A stretch of 64,000 nucleotides of DNA, taken from assembly GCF_022347285.1 (NCBI RefSeq), contig NZ_JAKRND010000010.1, forward strand, positions 1 to 64,000. The letters are read 5' to 3'. The stretch comes from Corynebacterium sp. ACRPH. Lineage in GTDB: Bacteria; Actinomycetota; Actinomycetes; Mycobacteriales; Mycobacteriaceae. The notes under the pieces are model-generated. The model ran no database searches. It saw nothing but the letters and a program-made list of their open reading frames with translations, and was not told the origin of the DNA. This document shows, piece by piece, positions 1-8,382 of the stretch. The position numbers were made by a program, and so were the translations under genes. Position 1 is the first letter of the stretch; each line of letters opens with the position of its first letter.

Positions 1-283
1 ACGACAACGCTATCCCAACCGAATACCAACACAACTTAGGCATCCGGAAAGGACCAATGAAATAAAAAAGGGGCCCACCCCGGCGACACGCCGAGCGGAC
101 ACACTTTTTGTCTATTAACCCGGTTTTGTCGTATCCAGTCGAAACCAGGGGGATTCTCCCCACTTTGCCCCACCTCAAGCCTTTTTGATCTCTCTGGTGT
201 TGTGGACGGGAGCGTCCAAGCGTCGGCAGAGGGATGGCTTGAATATTCCTAGCTGCGCAAATGTCTCAGTTGGCTGAGGTGAA

Positions 284-357
284 GGGGTGGGGGAATGGTG
301 GCGTCACAAAGAAAGAAGGGTGAGGGGTCGTGTGTGAAGGGGTGAGGGGCGAAGGGG
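284..357 (+). repeat. G-tract cluster in mraZ leader
   Basis: Runs of guanine occur at 284-287, 289-293, 318-320, 324-327, 339-342, 346-349 and 354-357, several inside a repeated GTGAAGGGGTG context. The last four GGGG tracts, with loops of 11, 3 and 4 nt, satisfy a loose G-quadruplex pattern on the plus strand. If the mraZ transcript starts upstream of here, the tracts lie in its 5' leader. The function is unknown. Confidence 0.45.
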
Positions 358-435
358 TAAAGTCCAGCTTGAACGTTGTTGATGTGAAGAATATTGAGAA
401 AAGATGCGCACAAACACCTCGTGTTGTGGAGTTTG

Positions 436-470
436 TGGGGGAGAGTGGGGTAAAGTGGGGCTCGTTGGAA
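436..470 (+). promoter_or_regulatory. MraZ operator: TGGGG repeats at 10-bp spacing
   Basis: TGGGG occurs at 436-440, 446-450 and 456-460, and a degenerate TGGAA at 466-470. All are exactly 10 bp apart with 5-nt spacers. This matches the known MraZ binding site of other bacteria (TGGGN direct repeats with 5-nt spacers ahead of mraZ). The site lies about 130 bp upstream of mraZ, so autoregulation of the division cluster by MraZ is the natural inference. Confidence 0.75.
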
Positions 471-595
471 CAAAGCTGTGCCAACAACTCCAAACTTCAT
501 AGCGAAACCACTGGTCAGGGCTAGTAACAGTCCGCTACCTACGGCAAAAACGGCGATAGAAAGCAAGAGATCTTCCAACAGAAAGGGGCCGATGT

Positions 596-1027
596 ATGTT
601 TTTCGGCACCTTCACGCCGAAGCTGGACGACAAGGGTCGACTGACCCTGCCAGCAAAGTTTCGGGAAGAGCTCGGTGACGGCCTGATGGTCGTGAAAGGG
701 CAGGATCGCAGCCTGGCTGTGTACCCCAAGGCAGAGTTTCTGGTGCGGGCGAAGAAGGCGGCTGAAGCCTCACGCACAAACCCGAAAGCTCGCGCCTTCG
801 TGCGCAACCTGGCGGCCAGTGCCGACGAGCAAACCCTCGATTCGCAGGGGCGCATCTCAGTCTCGGCGATGCACCGGGACTACGCGGGGCTGACGAAGGA
901 ATGCGTTGTGATCGGCAACGTCGACTTCATTGAGATTTGGGACGCCGAAAGCTGGGCCGAGTACAGCGCGGAGCACGAAGAGGATTTCTCTGACGGCGAC
1001 GACGAAGTGTTGGCGACATTCCTGTAG
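596..1027 (+). CDS. mraZ: Transcriptional regulator MraZ
   Basis: MraZ is a ring-forming DNA-binding protein of the SpoVT/AbrB fold that controls the division and cell wall cluster. The 143-residue product has the expected length and two AbrB-like halves. The N-terminal half starts [19 protein letters not shown], and the second, around residues 80-120, contains the matching pattern DSQGRISV. I chose the ATG at 596 because it gives the family-typical N-terminus and has GAAAGGGG (581-588) as ribosome binding site; the ATG at 592 is in another frame. The TGGGG repeats at 436-470 are its probable own operator. It is followed by a 239-bp structured gap before rsmH. Confidence 0.96.
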   Translation: MFFGTFTPKLDDKGRLTLPAKFREELGDGLMVVKGQDRSLAVYPKAEFLVRAKKAAEASRTNPKARAFVRNLAASADEQTLDSQGRISVSAMHRDYAGLTKECVVIGNVDFIEIWDAESWAEYSAEHEEDFSDGDDEVLATFL

Positions 1028-1085
1028 CCCCGAAGGCCTTAGCGCTTGACCAGATAAGACAAATTCATAGTGAAAACGGAGTGTG

Positions 1086-1171
1086 CGCAGGCCCTTACCT
1101 GCGTGGACGACGCGGAATCTTGACGTACTTCCCCAATGTCAAGCCCGCACCCACGCAGGTGAGGCCCTGTA
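1086..1171 (+). promoter_or_regulatory. Long hairpin in mraZ-rsmH spacer
   Basis: Arm 1087-1106 pairs with 1151-1170 over 20 positions with one mismatch. It includes two G-U pairs that work only in plus-strand RNA. Inside it GCGG 1112-1115 pairs with CCGC 1145-1148, and CTTGAC 1119-1124 pairs with GTCAAG 1138-1143 around a 13-nt loop. There is no T-run, so it is not an intrinsic terminator. A long, almost fully paired stem of this kind is a plausible RNase III target or mRNA-stability element between mraZ and rsmH. Confidence 0.6.
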
Positions 1172-1193
1172 CGCGCTCCTTTAGCTTTTGAGT

Positions 1194-1228
1194 CACATAA
1201 GTATCTATGTGGCACATGAACTACATAG
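1194..1228 (+). promoter_or_regulatory. Competing short hairpins before rsmH
   Basis: CACATA 1194-1199, CTATGTG 1205-1211, CACAT 1213-1217 and ACATAG 1223-1228 are mutually complementary, so the central segment can pair with either neighbour but not both. This lies just upstream of the rsmH ribosome binding site (about 1251-1259). It could be a small translational switch or simple palindromic clutter. Confidence 0.35.
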
Positions 1229-1266
1229 AGCCCCAAGAAACGCAGTGAAGGAAGGAGGGAACATCG

Positions 1267-2319
1267 ATGAAGGAAGAGCACGGTACCGAGCAGCGCGAAA
1301 AGCACGGCCATACCCCAGTCATGCGCGACCGCATGGTCGAGCTCGTGGGGCTGGGTGTGAACAGCGAAAACGCGCCCGCCCACCCCGTCATCGTCGATGG
1401 CACCCTCGGCGCCGGTGGCCATAGCGAGGCCTTTTTGGACGCCTTTCCCCACGCAACCGTCGTCGGCCTAGACCGCGACCCCAACGCCCTGGCGGAGGCC
1501 AATGAGCGCCTGGCGCGCTTCGGGGGCCGCTTCGTTTCCTACCAGACCCGCTTCGATGGAGTAACCGAAGCGCTGGAGGACCTGATGGAGCAGGGCAAGC
1601 TCCCGGCCAGCGTGCGGGAGCACGGCATCTCCGGGTTTCTGTTCGACCTCGGAGTGTCCTCCATGCAGCTGGACCAGCCGGAACGCGGATTCGCCTACGC
1701 GGTAGACGCGCCGCTGGATATGCGCATGGATCCCAGTAGCCCGCTGACCGCCGCCGAAATCCTCAACACCTACAGCCACGGCGAGATCGCGCGCATCCTG
1801 AAGACCTACGGCGACGAGCGCTTCGCGGGCAAGATCGCCTCCGCCGTCGTCCGCGAGCGCGAGAAGCAACCCTTCGAGAACTCCGCGCGGCTGGTGGAGC
1901 TGCTGTACGCAACCATCCCGGCAGCGTCGCGCCGCACCGGCGGGCACCCGGCGAAACGCACCTTCCAAGCGCTGCGCGTCGAGGTGAACGCGGAACTCGA
2001 GTCGCTGGAGAACCTGATCCCCGAGATCTCCCGCTGGCTACATGTCGGCGCCGTCGGCGTGTTCATGAGCTACCAGTCGCTGGAGGACAAGATCGTCAAG
2101 AAGGCATTGATGCAGCTCAGCACATCAAAGACCCCGCCGGGGTTGCCGATGGAGCTGCCCGGCATGGAAGCCGAGTTCGAGCTCAAAACCCGCGGGGCAG
2201 AGAAGGCCAGCGAGGTGGAGATCGAGCAGAACTCCCGGGCCGCCCCCGTGAGGGTGAGAGCCTACAGCAGGGTCAGCGACAGAGGAAAAACAACATTTCC
2301 GCTGGACACGCCCAGTTAG
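1267..2319 (+). CDS. rsmH: 16S rRNA (cytosine1402-N4)-methyltransferase RsmH
   Basis: RsmH (MraW) methylates N4 of C1402 in the 16S rRNA decoding centre using S-adenosylmethionine. The 350-residue product shows the family features: HTPVM at 15-19, the SAM-binding loop GTLGAGGHS at 45-53, and [17 protein letters not shown] from about 126. The late [15 protein letters not shown] segment is also present. The start ATG follows a strong GAAGGAGGG site. It is the second gene of the cluster, as in most bacteria. The 71-bp gap to ftsL is the last sizeable break before the tightly packed mur genes, apart from the ftsL-ftsI terminator. Confidence 0.97.
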   Translation: MKEEHGTEQREKHGHTPVMRDRMVELVGLGVNSENAPAHPVIVDGTLGAGGHSEAFLDAFPHATVVGLDRDPNALAEANERLARFGGRFVSYQTRFDGVTEALEDLMEQGKLPASVREHGISGFLFDLGVSSMQLDQPERGFAYAVDAPLDMRMDPSSPLTAAEILNTYSHGEIARILKTYGDERFAGKIASAVVREREKQPFENSARLVELLYATIPAASRRTGGHPAKRTFQALRVEVNAELESLENLIPEISRWLHVGAVGVFMSYQSLEDKIVKKALMQLSTSKTPPGLPMELPGMEAEFELKTRGAEKASEVEIEQNSRAAPVRVRAYSRVSDRGKTTFPLDTPS

Positions 2320-2390
2320 CTAAGCAAAACCCCCCCAAATACCACTGATAGAAACAGCCCCGAACCTGCCGAAACTTCGGAAGGAATCAC

Positions 2391-3245
2391 ATGACAGCAC
2401 CAGGCACCATCCGCACCCGAGGCCAGCACACCGACCGCGATCGCACCACCGTAGCCGGTCGCGGCGCTGCCGACCGCTCACGCGCCAAGGCTCGCCCGGC
2501 GCGCTCTAGCCAGCGCACCGCCGAGCCGACCCGCCGCGGAAGTGCCTGGGATGCCAACCGCACCAGCGCCCCGGGGCGCAGCACTCGCCGCTTCGGCGGT
2601 AGCCGGGTGGGCTCGCGCCAGCAGGTCTCGGTCCGCGGACGGCGCATCATTGCCCTGGAGCGCGGGAACCCGAAGCTCACCCGCCGAATCGTGCTGGCGG
2701 TTACTGTTTTCATCCTCGGCGTGGTTTCCATCATGGCGCTGTCCGCCGTCACGACTAAGCAGTCGTTCCAGATCTCCGATGCGCAGTCTCGAAGCACCAC
2801 GTTGGAAAACGAGATCGAGAGTCTGAACCGGGACGTCGCCAACGCGAAGTCCTCCGCCAACATCGCCAAGGAAGCCAGCGAGATGGGCATGGTTACCCCG
2901 AACCAGTCCGGAATTTTGGAGGATCGCGGCGGCAAAATCGAGGAAACCCGCCCGGCCAACGCTGAAGATGGCAAGGAAGTCGTCGACGTCAACGGCGAAG
3001 CTAAGCGTCGTGGCGCAACCAGTGATCCGAACAAGACCGAACGCGTCGAGGGCCTGCACCCGGATCACCCGGTCCTCGCAGGTGACCGCGCCCCGGATGT
3101 AAACGTCATCGGTCCCCGTAACAACTCGCAGGGCAACGGTGGTCTTCCGTACTCCGGCGGCCCGGCGGGTCAGGCGCCTGCACCGGCGGCACCTGCTCCC
3201 GCTCCATCGCCTGCAGCTGAGGCCCCGGCCCCGGCACCGCGCTAG
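2391..3245 (+). CDS. ftsL: Cell division protein FtsL (actinobacterial type)
   Basis: FtsL is a bitopic divisome protein that with FtsQ and FtsB links FtsZ rings to the FtsW/FtsI synthase. Position between rsmH and ftsI identifies it more than sequence does. The 284-residue product has a long basic, disordered N-terminus (1-95), one membrane segment (about 100-120, VLAVTVFILGVVSIMALSAV) and a heptad-like stretch (125-165). A conserved-looking EMGMVTPNQSG segment follows. The last 35 residues are almost all Ala and Pro, which is unusual. It is larger than enterobacterial FtsL because of both disordered ends. AAGGAATC before the ATG serves as ribosome binding site. Confidence 0.88.
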   Translation: MTAPGTIRTRGQHTDRDRTTVAGRGAADRSRAKARPARSSQRTAEPTRRGSAWDANRTSAPGRSTRRFGGSRVGSRQQVSVRGRRIIALERGNPKLTRRIVLAVTVFILGVVSIMALSAVTTKQSFQISDAQSRSTTLENEIESLNRDVANAKSSANIAKEASEMGMVTPNQSGILEDRGGKIEETRPANAEDGKEVVDVNGEAKRRGATSDPNKTERVEGLHPDHPVLAGDRAPDVNVIGPRNNSQGNGGLPYSGGPAGQAPAPAAPAPAPSPAAEAPAPAPR

Positions 3246-3280
3246 GTCACCGCGGACAGCGAACCGAAAACTTCAGACAC

Positions 3281-3305
3281 GCCGGGGCCAACCCCGGCCT
3301 GTTTT
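3281..3305 (+). terminator. Intrinsic terminator/attenuator between ftsL and ftsI
   Basis: GCCGGGG (3281-3287), loop CCAA, and CCCCGGC (3292-3298) form a perfect 7-bp GC stem. It is followed by CTGTTTTCGTATTTA. This is the most terminator-like hairpin inside the division cluster and implies partial transcription stop after ftsL, with ftsI served by read-through or by a local promoter around 3310-3330. Confidence 0.7.
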
Positions 3306-3355
3306 CGTATTTACGGGGACAATAACCAAGAGTGAATAGAAAGGAGGGCAACCAC

Positions 3356-5248
3356 GTGTCCACACCCAACGACCGCCGCTCCCCGCGGACGGTTGACTCT
3401 AACTCGTGGTTGATCCTGGATACCTCCTTCGCGCGCTTTAACAAGCGCGTACGCCTTGTGTTCCTAGTCATCTTCCTGACGGTTCTCGCCCTGATGCTGC
3501 GCCTTGCTTGGGTACAACTGGTTGCCGGCCCATCGCTGTCTAATCAAGCGCAGCTGCAACGTACTTCGGTGATTACCGAACCGGCTCTGCGCGGAGGCAT
3601 TACGGATCGCAATGGCCAGGTGCTGGCCTACACCATGGACGCACGCAGCCTCTCTGTGCTCCCGAAGCAGGCCGAAAAGCGCATGCAGGACAGTTATGAA
3701 GAAAATCCCGAGGAGAACCCCGAGCCCAAGCGGCGCATCGAAGAGATCGCCAAGCGTCTGCCCGAGATGATCAATAAAGAAGGCGACGATATCGAGGAAG
3801 ACGATATTCGCGACAAACTGACCAGCGATAGGAATTACCAGGTGCTGGTGCGCAACGTCGACCCGGACGTTGCCGAGAAGGTCGGCAAGGAATTCCCCGA
3901 GATCACGGTCGAACGCCAGGACCTGCGCCAATACCCCAACGGTGCGGTGGCGCAGAACATGATCGGCAAGATCAGTACCGATAACCAGGGGCAGTTCGGC
4001 CTGGAGCTTTCCCAGGATGCGCGCCTGCAGGGCATCAACGGTTCGCGCACCGTGGACATTGGAGGCGATGGCTACCTGATTCCGGGGTCTACCCGCGATG
4101 TGCACCCGGCCGTCAACGGCGATTCCTACGAGTTGACCATCGACCTGGACGCGCAGACCTATGTACAGCAGGCATTGCAACAGGCGCGGGAGAAGTCGGG
4201 CGCAAAATCGGCCTCGGCCGTCGTGCTGGATTCGAAGACCGGCGAGATCATCGCCATGGGCTCTAGCGATTCCATCGACCCGAACGGGGACATCGAAAAG
4301 CAGCTGAAGCGCAAGAAGGTCTTCGGCGATCGCGCCACGGCCGATTCCTTCGAGCCTGGCTCCGTGGCCAAGATCATGACCGCCGCGGCAGCCATCCAGG
4401 AGGGCAAGACCACCCCGGATGAGGTGCTTAAGGTTCCCGGCAGCATCGAGATGTCCGGCGTGACAGTGAAGGATGCATGGGACCACGGCGAGGTCCCGTA
4501 CACCACCACCGGCATCTTCGGTAAGTCCTCGAACGTCGGCACCCTGATGCTCGCCGAGCGCGTGGGCGAGGACAAGATGTACGACTACTTCCGCAAGTTC
4601 GGTGTGGGCCAGACTGCGGGCGTGGGATTGCCATACGAGGTTGCTGGCTACATGCCGGAGCGGAACCAGTGGTCCGGCGGCACTTTTGCTAACCTGCCGA
4701 TCGGCCAGGGCATGTCCATGAGCCTGCTGCAGATGACCAGCATCTACCAGGCGCTGGCCAACGATGGCGTGCGGGTGGAGCCCCGGCTGATCAACAAGAT
4801 CACCACTTCTGACGGCGCGGAGCTGGACTCCGACCCGGTGAAGGAGACCCGCGTGGTCTCCCCGGAGACCGCCCGCACGACCGTGGACATGTTCCGCGCG
4901 GTGACGCAGAAGGACGAAAGCGGAGTTCAGCAGGGCTCTGGCGCGCCAGCGGCCATCGACGGCTACCAGGTTTCCGGCAAGACGGGCACGGCCCAGCAAG
5001 TGGACCCGGACACGGGTGCCTATTCGAACTCCAAGTACTGGATCAACTTCGCGGGTATCGCACCCGCCGACAAGCCCCGCTTCGTGGTGGGCATCATGCT
5101 GGATGACCCCGAGCGCGGTACTGACGGGGGCGCAGGTGGCAGCGCGGCGCCTCTGTTCCACGACATCATGGCGTGGATGCTCGACCACTACAACGTGCCA
5201 CTGTCCAAGGAAGCAGGACCAAAGCTGATGCTGGAGGCAAATCAATGA
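3356..5248 (+). CDS. ftsI: Septal peptidoglycan transpeptidase FtsI (PBP3, class B)
   Basis: FtsI crosslinks septal peptidoglycan as the transpeptidase partner of FtsW. I start it at GTG 3356, 8 nt after AAGGAGGG; the longer frame from 3332 would place the ribosome binding site inside the gene. The 630 residues comprise a short cytoplasmic tail, one membrane anchor (about 32-52), a pedestal/dimerisation domain (about 80-270) and the penicillin-binding domain. The catalytic motifs are visible: S336-V-A-K339, S391-S-N393 and K542-T-G. An acidic insertion around residues 110-150 (EENPEENPE and EGDDIEEDD) is notable. The stop overlaps the murE start by ATGA. Confidence 0.97.
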   Translation: MSTPNDRRSPRTVDSNSWLILDTSFARFNKRVRLVFLVIFLTVLALMLRLAWVQLVAGPSLSNQAQLQRTSVITEPALRGGITDRNGQVLAYTMDARSLSVLPKQAEKRMQDSYEENPEENPEPKRRIEEIAKRLPEMINKEGDDIEEDDIRDKLTSDRNYQVLVRNVDPDVAEKVGKEFPEITVERQDLRQYPNGAVAQNMIGKISTDNQGQFGLELSQDARLQGINGSRTVDIGGDGYLIPGSTRDVHPAVNGDSYELTIDLDAQTYVQQALQQAREKSGAKSASAVVLDSKTGEIIAMGSSDSIDPNGDIEKQLKRKKVFGDRATADSFEPGSVAKIMTAAAAIQEGKTTPDEVLKVPGSIEMSGVTVKDAWDHGEVPYTTTGIFGKSSNVGTLMLAERVGEDKMYDYFRKFGVGQTAGVGLPYEVAGYMPERNQWSGGTFANLPIGQGMSMSLLQMTSIYQALANDGVRVEPRLINKITTSDGAELDSDPVKETRVVSPETARTTVDMFRAVTQKDESGVQQGSGAPAAIDGYQVSGKTGTAQQVDPDTGAYSNSKYWINFAGIAPADKPRFVVGIMLDDPERGTDGGAGGSAAPLFHDIMAWMLDHYNVPLSKEAGPKLMLEANQ

Positions 5249-6864
5249 CATCGCTGAAGCAGCTCGCCGAAATCTGCGGAGGAACCCTCACCGGCCCCTG
5301 GGAGGGTGTGGAGGTGACCTCTGCCGCGATCGGTTCTAATGATGTGCAGCCGGGCGGCCTATTCTGTGCCGTTCCTGGTTCGAAGGTCCACGGCGCGACC
5401 TTCGCCGCGGATAGCAAGGCCGCCGCCGTTCTTACCGACGCCGCAGGACAGCGCATTATTGATGACGCCCCTACGCCGCTACCGTGCATCGTCGTCGACG
5501 ACGTTCGCGAGTGGATGGGCGCCGTGTCTGCGGAGGTTTATGGCCACCCGGCACGCCAGCTGAAGACCATTGGCATCACCGGCACGTCCGGCAAGACCAC
5601 CACCAGCTACCTGGTGGAGAAGGCTCTGCTGGATTCGGGGCTGAAAGTGGGGCTGATCGGCACCACCGGCACCCGCATCAATGGCCAGCCCATTCCGACC
5701 TCACTGACCACCCCGGAGGCTCCCACCCTGCAGGCCCTGCTGGCGCGCATGGTTGCTGAGGGCGCCACGCACCTGGTGATGGAGGTCTCCAGCCACGCCC
5801 TGCAGCTGGGGCGTGTGCGCGGGGTGCACTTCGACGTGGTGGCGTTTACGAACTTGAGCCAGGATCACCTGGATTTCCACCCGACGATGGAGGACTACTT
5901 CCAGGCGAAGGCGCTGCTGTTCGAGCGCGTGGAGGACGGTAGCGTTCCAGGCACCGCTGTGATCTGCTGCGAGGACGAGTGGGGCGAGCGCATGCGCGCC
6001 ATCGCCGCGGAGCACTCGCCGACCGTCGCGCTGTACCCCCAGGGTGGTGACCATGCGGCCGAAACTGGTGGGCCGGTATGGTCCATTGTCTCCGCCGAAG
6101 TGACCCCTAGCGGTCGTCAGCACATTCGCCTGTCCATCGCCGGCGGCGCCGAACCCCGCGAGCTGGATTACAGCATCGGTATGGCTGGCTCCTTCAACCA
6201 GGCCAACAGCTTGGTGGCGCTGGCCTGCATCGAGACCGCCATGGGAGACCCGCTGACCAGCGACAGCGCCGCCGTACAGGCCCTGAAGGACGTGCAGGTG
6301 CCCGGCCGCATGCAGCTGGTCGAGGAGGGCCAGGACTTCCTGGCGATGGTTGACTATGCGCACAAGCCGGGCGCGGTTCAGGCCGTGTTGGGCAGCTTGC
6401 ACGACTACCTGCCGGACCCGGAAGCCCGCATCGGCATCGTCCTCGGGGCCGGCGGAAACCGCGACCACGACAAGCGCGCGATTATGGGCCGCATCGCCGC
6501 GGAACTGGCGGATGCGGTGTTCGTCACGGATGACAACCCTCGGGATGAGGAACCTTCCGCGATTAGGGAGGCTATCTACGCGGGGGCGCGAGAGGGCGTC
6601 CAAAAGAAGGAACAAGAACAACCAACAGACGGCGAGACCGTGTGCGAGATCGTGCCCGACCGTGCAGAGGCCATCGCCGCGGCTGTGGCGTGGGCACGCC
6701 CCGGAGACGCGGTGGTCGTGGCCGGCAAGGGGCACGAAAAGGGCCAGTTGGTGGCCGGTACGATGCACCCCTTCGACGATGTGGAGGAGCTGGCGGCGGC
6801 CCTGAAGAACCGGGTGCGGCAAGAGCGTGAGGCAGATAATGGTGAAGGTAGGCAGAAGCGATGA
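5245..6864 (+). CDS. murE: UDP-MurNAc-tripeptide synthetase MurE (meso-DAP adding)
   Basis: MurE adds the third stem residue to UDP-MurNAc-L-Ala-D-Glu in the cytoplasm. The start overlaps the ftsI stop (ATGA) behind a GGAGG site, giving 539 residues. The P-loop GTSGKTTT is at 113-120. DNPR at 430-433 is the signature of meso-diaminopimelate specificity, as expected for Corynebacterium. Between the DNPR loop and the C-terminal domain sits a low-complexity Lys/Gln/Glu insertion (KKEQEQPTDGE, about 454-464), not typical of the family. The C-terminus overlaps murF by ATGA, so translation is coupled. Confidence 0.98.
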   Translation: MTSLKQLAEICGGTLTGPWEGVEVTSAAIGSNDVQPGGLFCAVPGSKVHGATFAADSKAAAVLTDAAGQRIIDDAPTPLPCIVVDDVREWMGAVSAEVYGHPARQLKTIGITGTSGKTTTSYLVEKALLDSGLKVGLIGTTGTRINGQPIPTSLTTPEAPTLQALLARMVAEGATHLVMEVSSHALQLGRVRGVHFDVVAFTNLSQDHLDFHPTMEDYFQAKALLFERVEDGSVPGTAVICCEDEWGERMRAIAAEHSPTVALYPQGGDHAAETGGPVWSIVSAEVTPSGRQHIRLSIAGGAEPRELDYSIGMAGSFNQANSLVALACIETAMGDPLTSDSAAVQALKDVQVPGRMQLVEEGQDFLAMVDYAHKPGAVQAVLGSLHDYLPDPEARIGIVLGAGGNRDHDKRAIMGRIAAELADAVFVTDDNPRDEEPSAIREAIYAGAREGVQKKEQEQPTDGETVCEIVPDRAEAIAAAVAWARPGDAVVVAGKGHEKGQLVAGTMHPFDDVEELAAALKNRVRQEREADNGEGRQKR

Positions 6865-8375
6865 TTGAACTAACAACCCAGAAAATCGCCGAGGTAACGG
6901 GCAGCACGCTGATTAACGACGTGGACCCGCAGGCCGTAGTGACCGGCCCGGCGGAGTTCGACTCGCGCAAGATCACCCCTGGCGCGATCTTCATGGCCCT
7001 GCCCGGAGCCCGCGCCGACGGGCACGACTTCGCCGACGCTGCACTGCAGAACGGCGCCGCGCTACTGATCGTCGGCCGTCAGGTGGAGCAGCCCGCGCTG
7101 CTGGCCGCTCCGGTGGAGGTCAACGAGCAGACCTCCAACGCCACCGCCTTTGAATTCGACGTGGAAGGCCACGGCGCCGCAGTGCTGGCTGCCGTGGACA
7201 AGCTCGCGCGCTACAACACCGACGTGCTGGCCGCCGAGGAGGGCATGGTCGTCGTTGGCGTGACCGGCTCCGCGGGCAAGACCTCCACGAAGGACCTGAT
7301 CGGCGCGGTGCTGCGCGAGGCGGGGGAGACCGTCGCCCCGCCCGGCAGCTTCAACAATGAGATCGGCCTGCCGTACACCGCCCTGCGTGCCGGCCGCGAC
7401 ACGCGCTTTCTCGTCAGTGAGATGTCCGCCCGCGGCGTGGGCCACATCCAGCACCTGACGACCGTCACTCCACCGCGCGTGGGCGTGGTGTTGAACGTCG
7501 GCAGCGCCCACTTGGGCGAGTTCGGTTCCCGCCAGGCCATCGCGCAGGCGAAGGGCGAGCTCGTGGAGGCGCTGCCAGCCGCCGCCGAGGGTGGCCTGGC
7601 CGTACTGAACGCCGACGACGACAAGGTCGCGGCGATGGATAAGCGCACCGCGGCGCGCGTTGTGCGCTTCTCCACGGAGGGCGCGACGGGTGCCGCGGGT
7701 GTTCCGGCGGATTACTATGCCACCGACATCGAGCTCGATGCCGTGGCCCGCGCCAGCTTTATGCTGCACCACCCGGCAGGTCAGCCGGTGCGCGTGGAGC
7801 TTTCGGTGTTCGGCGCCCACCAGGTCTCGAACGCGCTCGCCGCCGCGGCGGTTGGTATCGAGTTGGGTATTGACGCCGCCACGGTTGCATCCCTACTGAG
7901 CTCTCACGTCGCCGCCAGCGTGAACCGCATGGACGTGCGCACCCGCGAATCCGATGGGGTGACCATCATCAACGATTCCTACAATGCCAACCCCGAATCT
8001 ATGCGGGCGGGAATCGACGCGCTGGCCTATACAGCCAAGGGCCGCCCCGAGGCGGAAAGCTGGGCTGTGCTGGGGCAGATGGGCGAGCTGGGCGAGGACG
8101 CAAGCGAAGAGCACGCCGAGCTCGGCCACGTGCTGGCGCAACGCCGCATCGACCACGCGGTCATCGTGGGCAACGGGGTGAACCAGCGCGCGCTGGCCGA
8201 GGCTGCCCGGGAGAGCGGGGTAGAAACGCAGGTCGTCGAGAACATCGACGGTGCGGTGAACTACCTAGACATGAGTTTGAACCCGCAGGATGCGGTGCTG
8301 ATCAAGGCATCGTATTCAGACGGACTATGGGCGGTAGCAGAAGGACTGCTCATCGGCGAGGACCAAGGAGCTTAA
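6861..8375 (+). CDS. murF: UDP-MurNAc-pentapeptide synthetase MurF
   Basis: MurF ligates D-Ala-D-Ala to the UDP-MurNAc-tripeptide, the last cytoplasmic step before MraY. The 504-residue product has the three Mur ligase domains. These are a substrate-binding N-terminus, the ATP loop GSAGKTSTK (136-144) with the [11 protein letters not shown] motif after it, and a C-terminal domain with [19 protein letters not shown]. The start overlaps the murE stop (ATGA) and the gap to mraY is 7 bp. No D-Ala-D-Ala ligase gene accompanies it here. Confidence 0.98.
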   Translation: MIELTTQKIAEVTGSTLINDVDPQAVVTGPAEFDSRKITPGAIFMALPGARADGHDFADAALQNGAALLIVGRQVEQPALLAAPVEVNEQTSNATAFEFDVEGHGAAVLAAVDKLARYNTDVLAAEEGMVVVGVTGSAGKTSTKDLIGAVLREAGETVAPPGSFNNEIGLPYTALRAGRDTRFLVSEMSARGVGHIQHLTTVTPPRVGVVLNVGSAHLGEFGSRQAIAQAKGELVEALPAAAEGGLAVLNADDDKVAAMDKRTAARVVRFSTEGATGAAGVPADYYATDIELDAVARASFMLHHPAGQPVRVELSVFGAHQVSNALAAAAVGIELGIDAATVASLLSSHVAASVNRMDVRTRESDGVTIINDSYNANPESMRAGIDALAYTAKGRPEAESWAVLGQMGELGEDASEEHAELGHVLAQRRIDHAVIVGNGVNQRALAEAARESGVETQVVENIDGAVNYLDMSLNPQDAVLIKASYSDGLWAVAEGLLIGEDQGA

Positions 8376-8382
8376 AAATCCC

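Larger units (their letters stand above)
1..595. other. Gene-free leader region upstream of mraZ
   Basis: No reading frame with a convincing ribosome binding site or protein character is visible on either strand. The stretch holds a small stem-loop (CGGCG, ACA, CGCCG at 81-93) followed by a T-run at 105-109, possibly the weak terminator of a gene lying left of the window. It also holds a second small hairpin (GGGGA, TTC, TCCCC at 149-161), G-rich tracts at 284-357 and the MraZ-type operator at 436-470. A TTGAAC at 369-374 followed by AT-rich sequence near 390 is a possible promoter for mraZ, but this is weak. Confidence 0.6.

Noticed and set aside
60..110. Possible intrinsic terminator near the left edge
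   Set aside because: The stem is only 5 bp and the T-run is 11 bases away; no upstream gene is visible to support it, so it is mentioned only in the leader entry.
249..578. Minus-strand frame of about 109 codons with a hydrophobic start, opposite the mraZ leader
   Set aside because: The first 35 residues look membrane-like, but the rest is a Pro/His-rich translation of G-tracts, the start has no ribosome site, and it would overlap the MraZ operator.
3464..5251. Very long open frame on the minus strand opposite ftsI
   Set aside because: It mirrors the codon pattern of ftsI, has no ribosome site or domain-like sequence, and ftsI is unambiguous with intact catalytic motifs.
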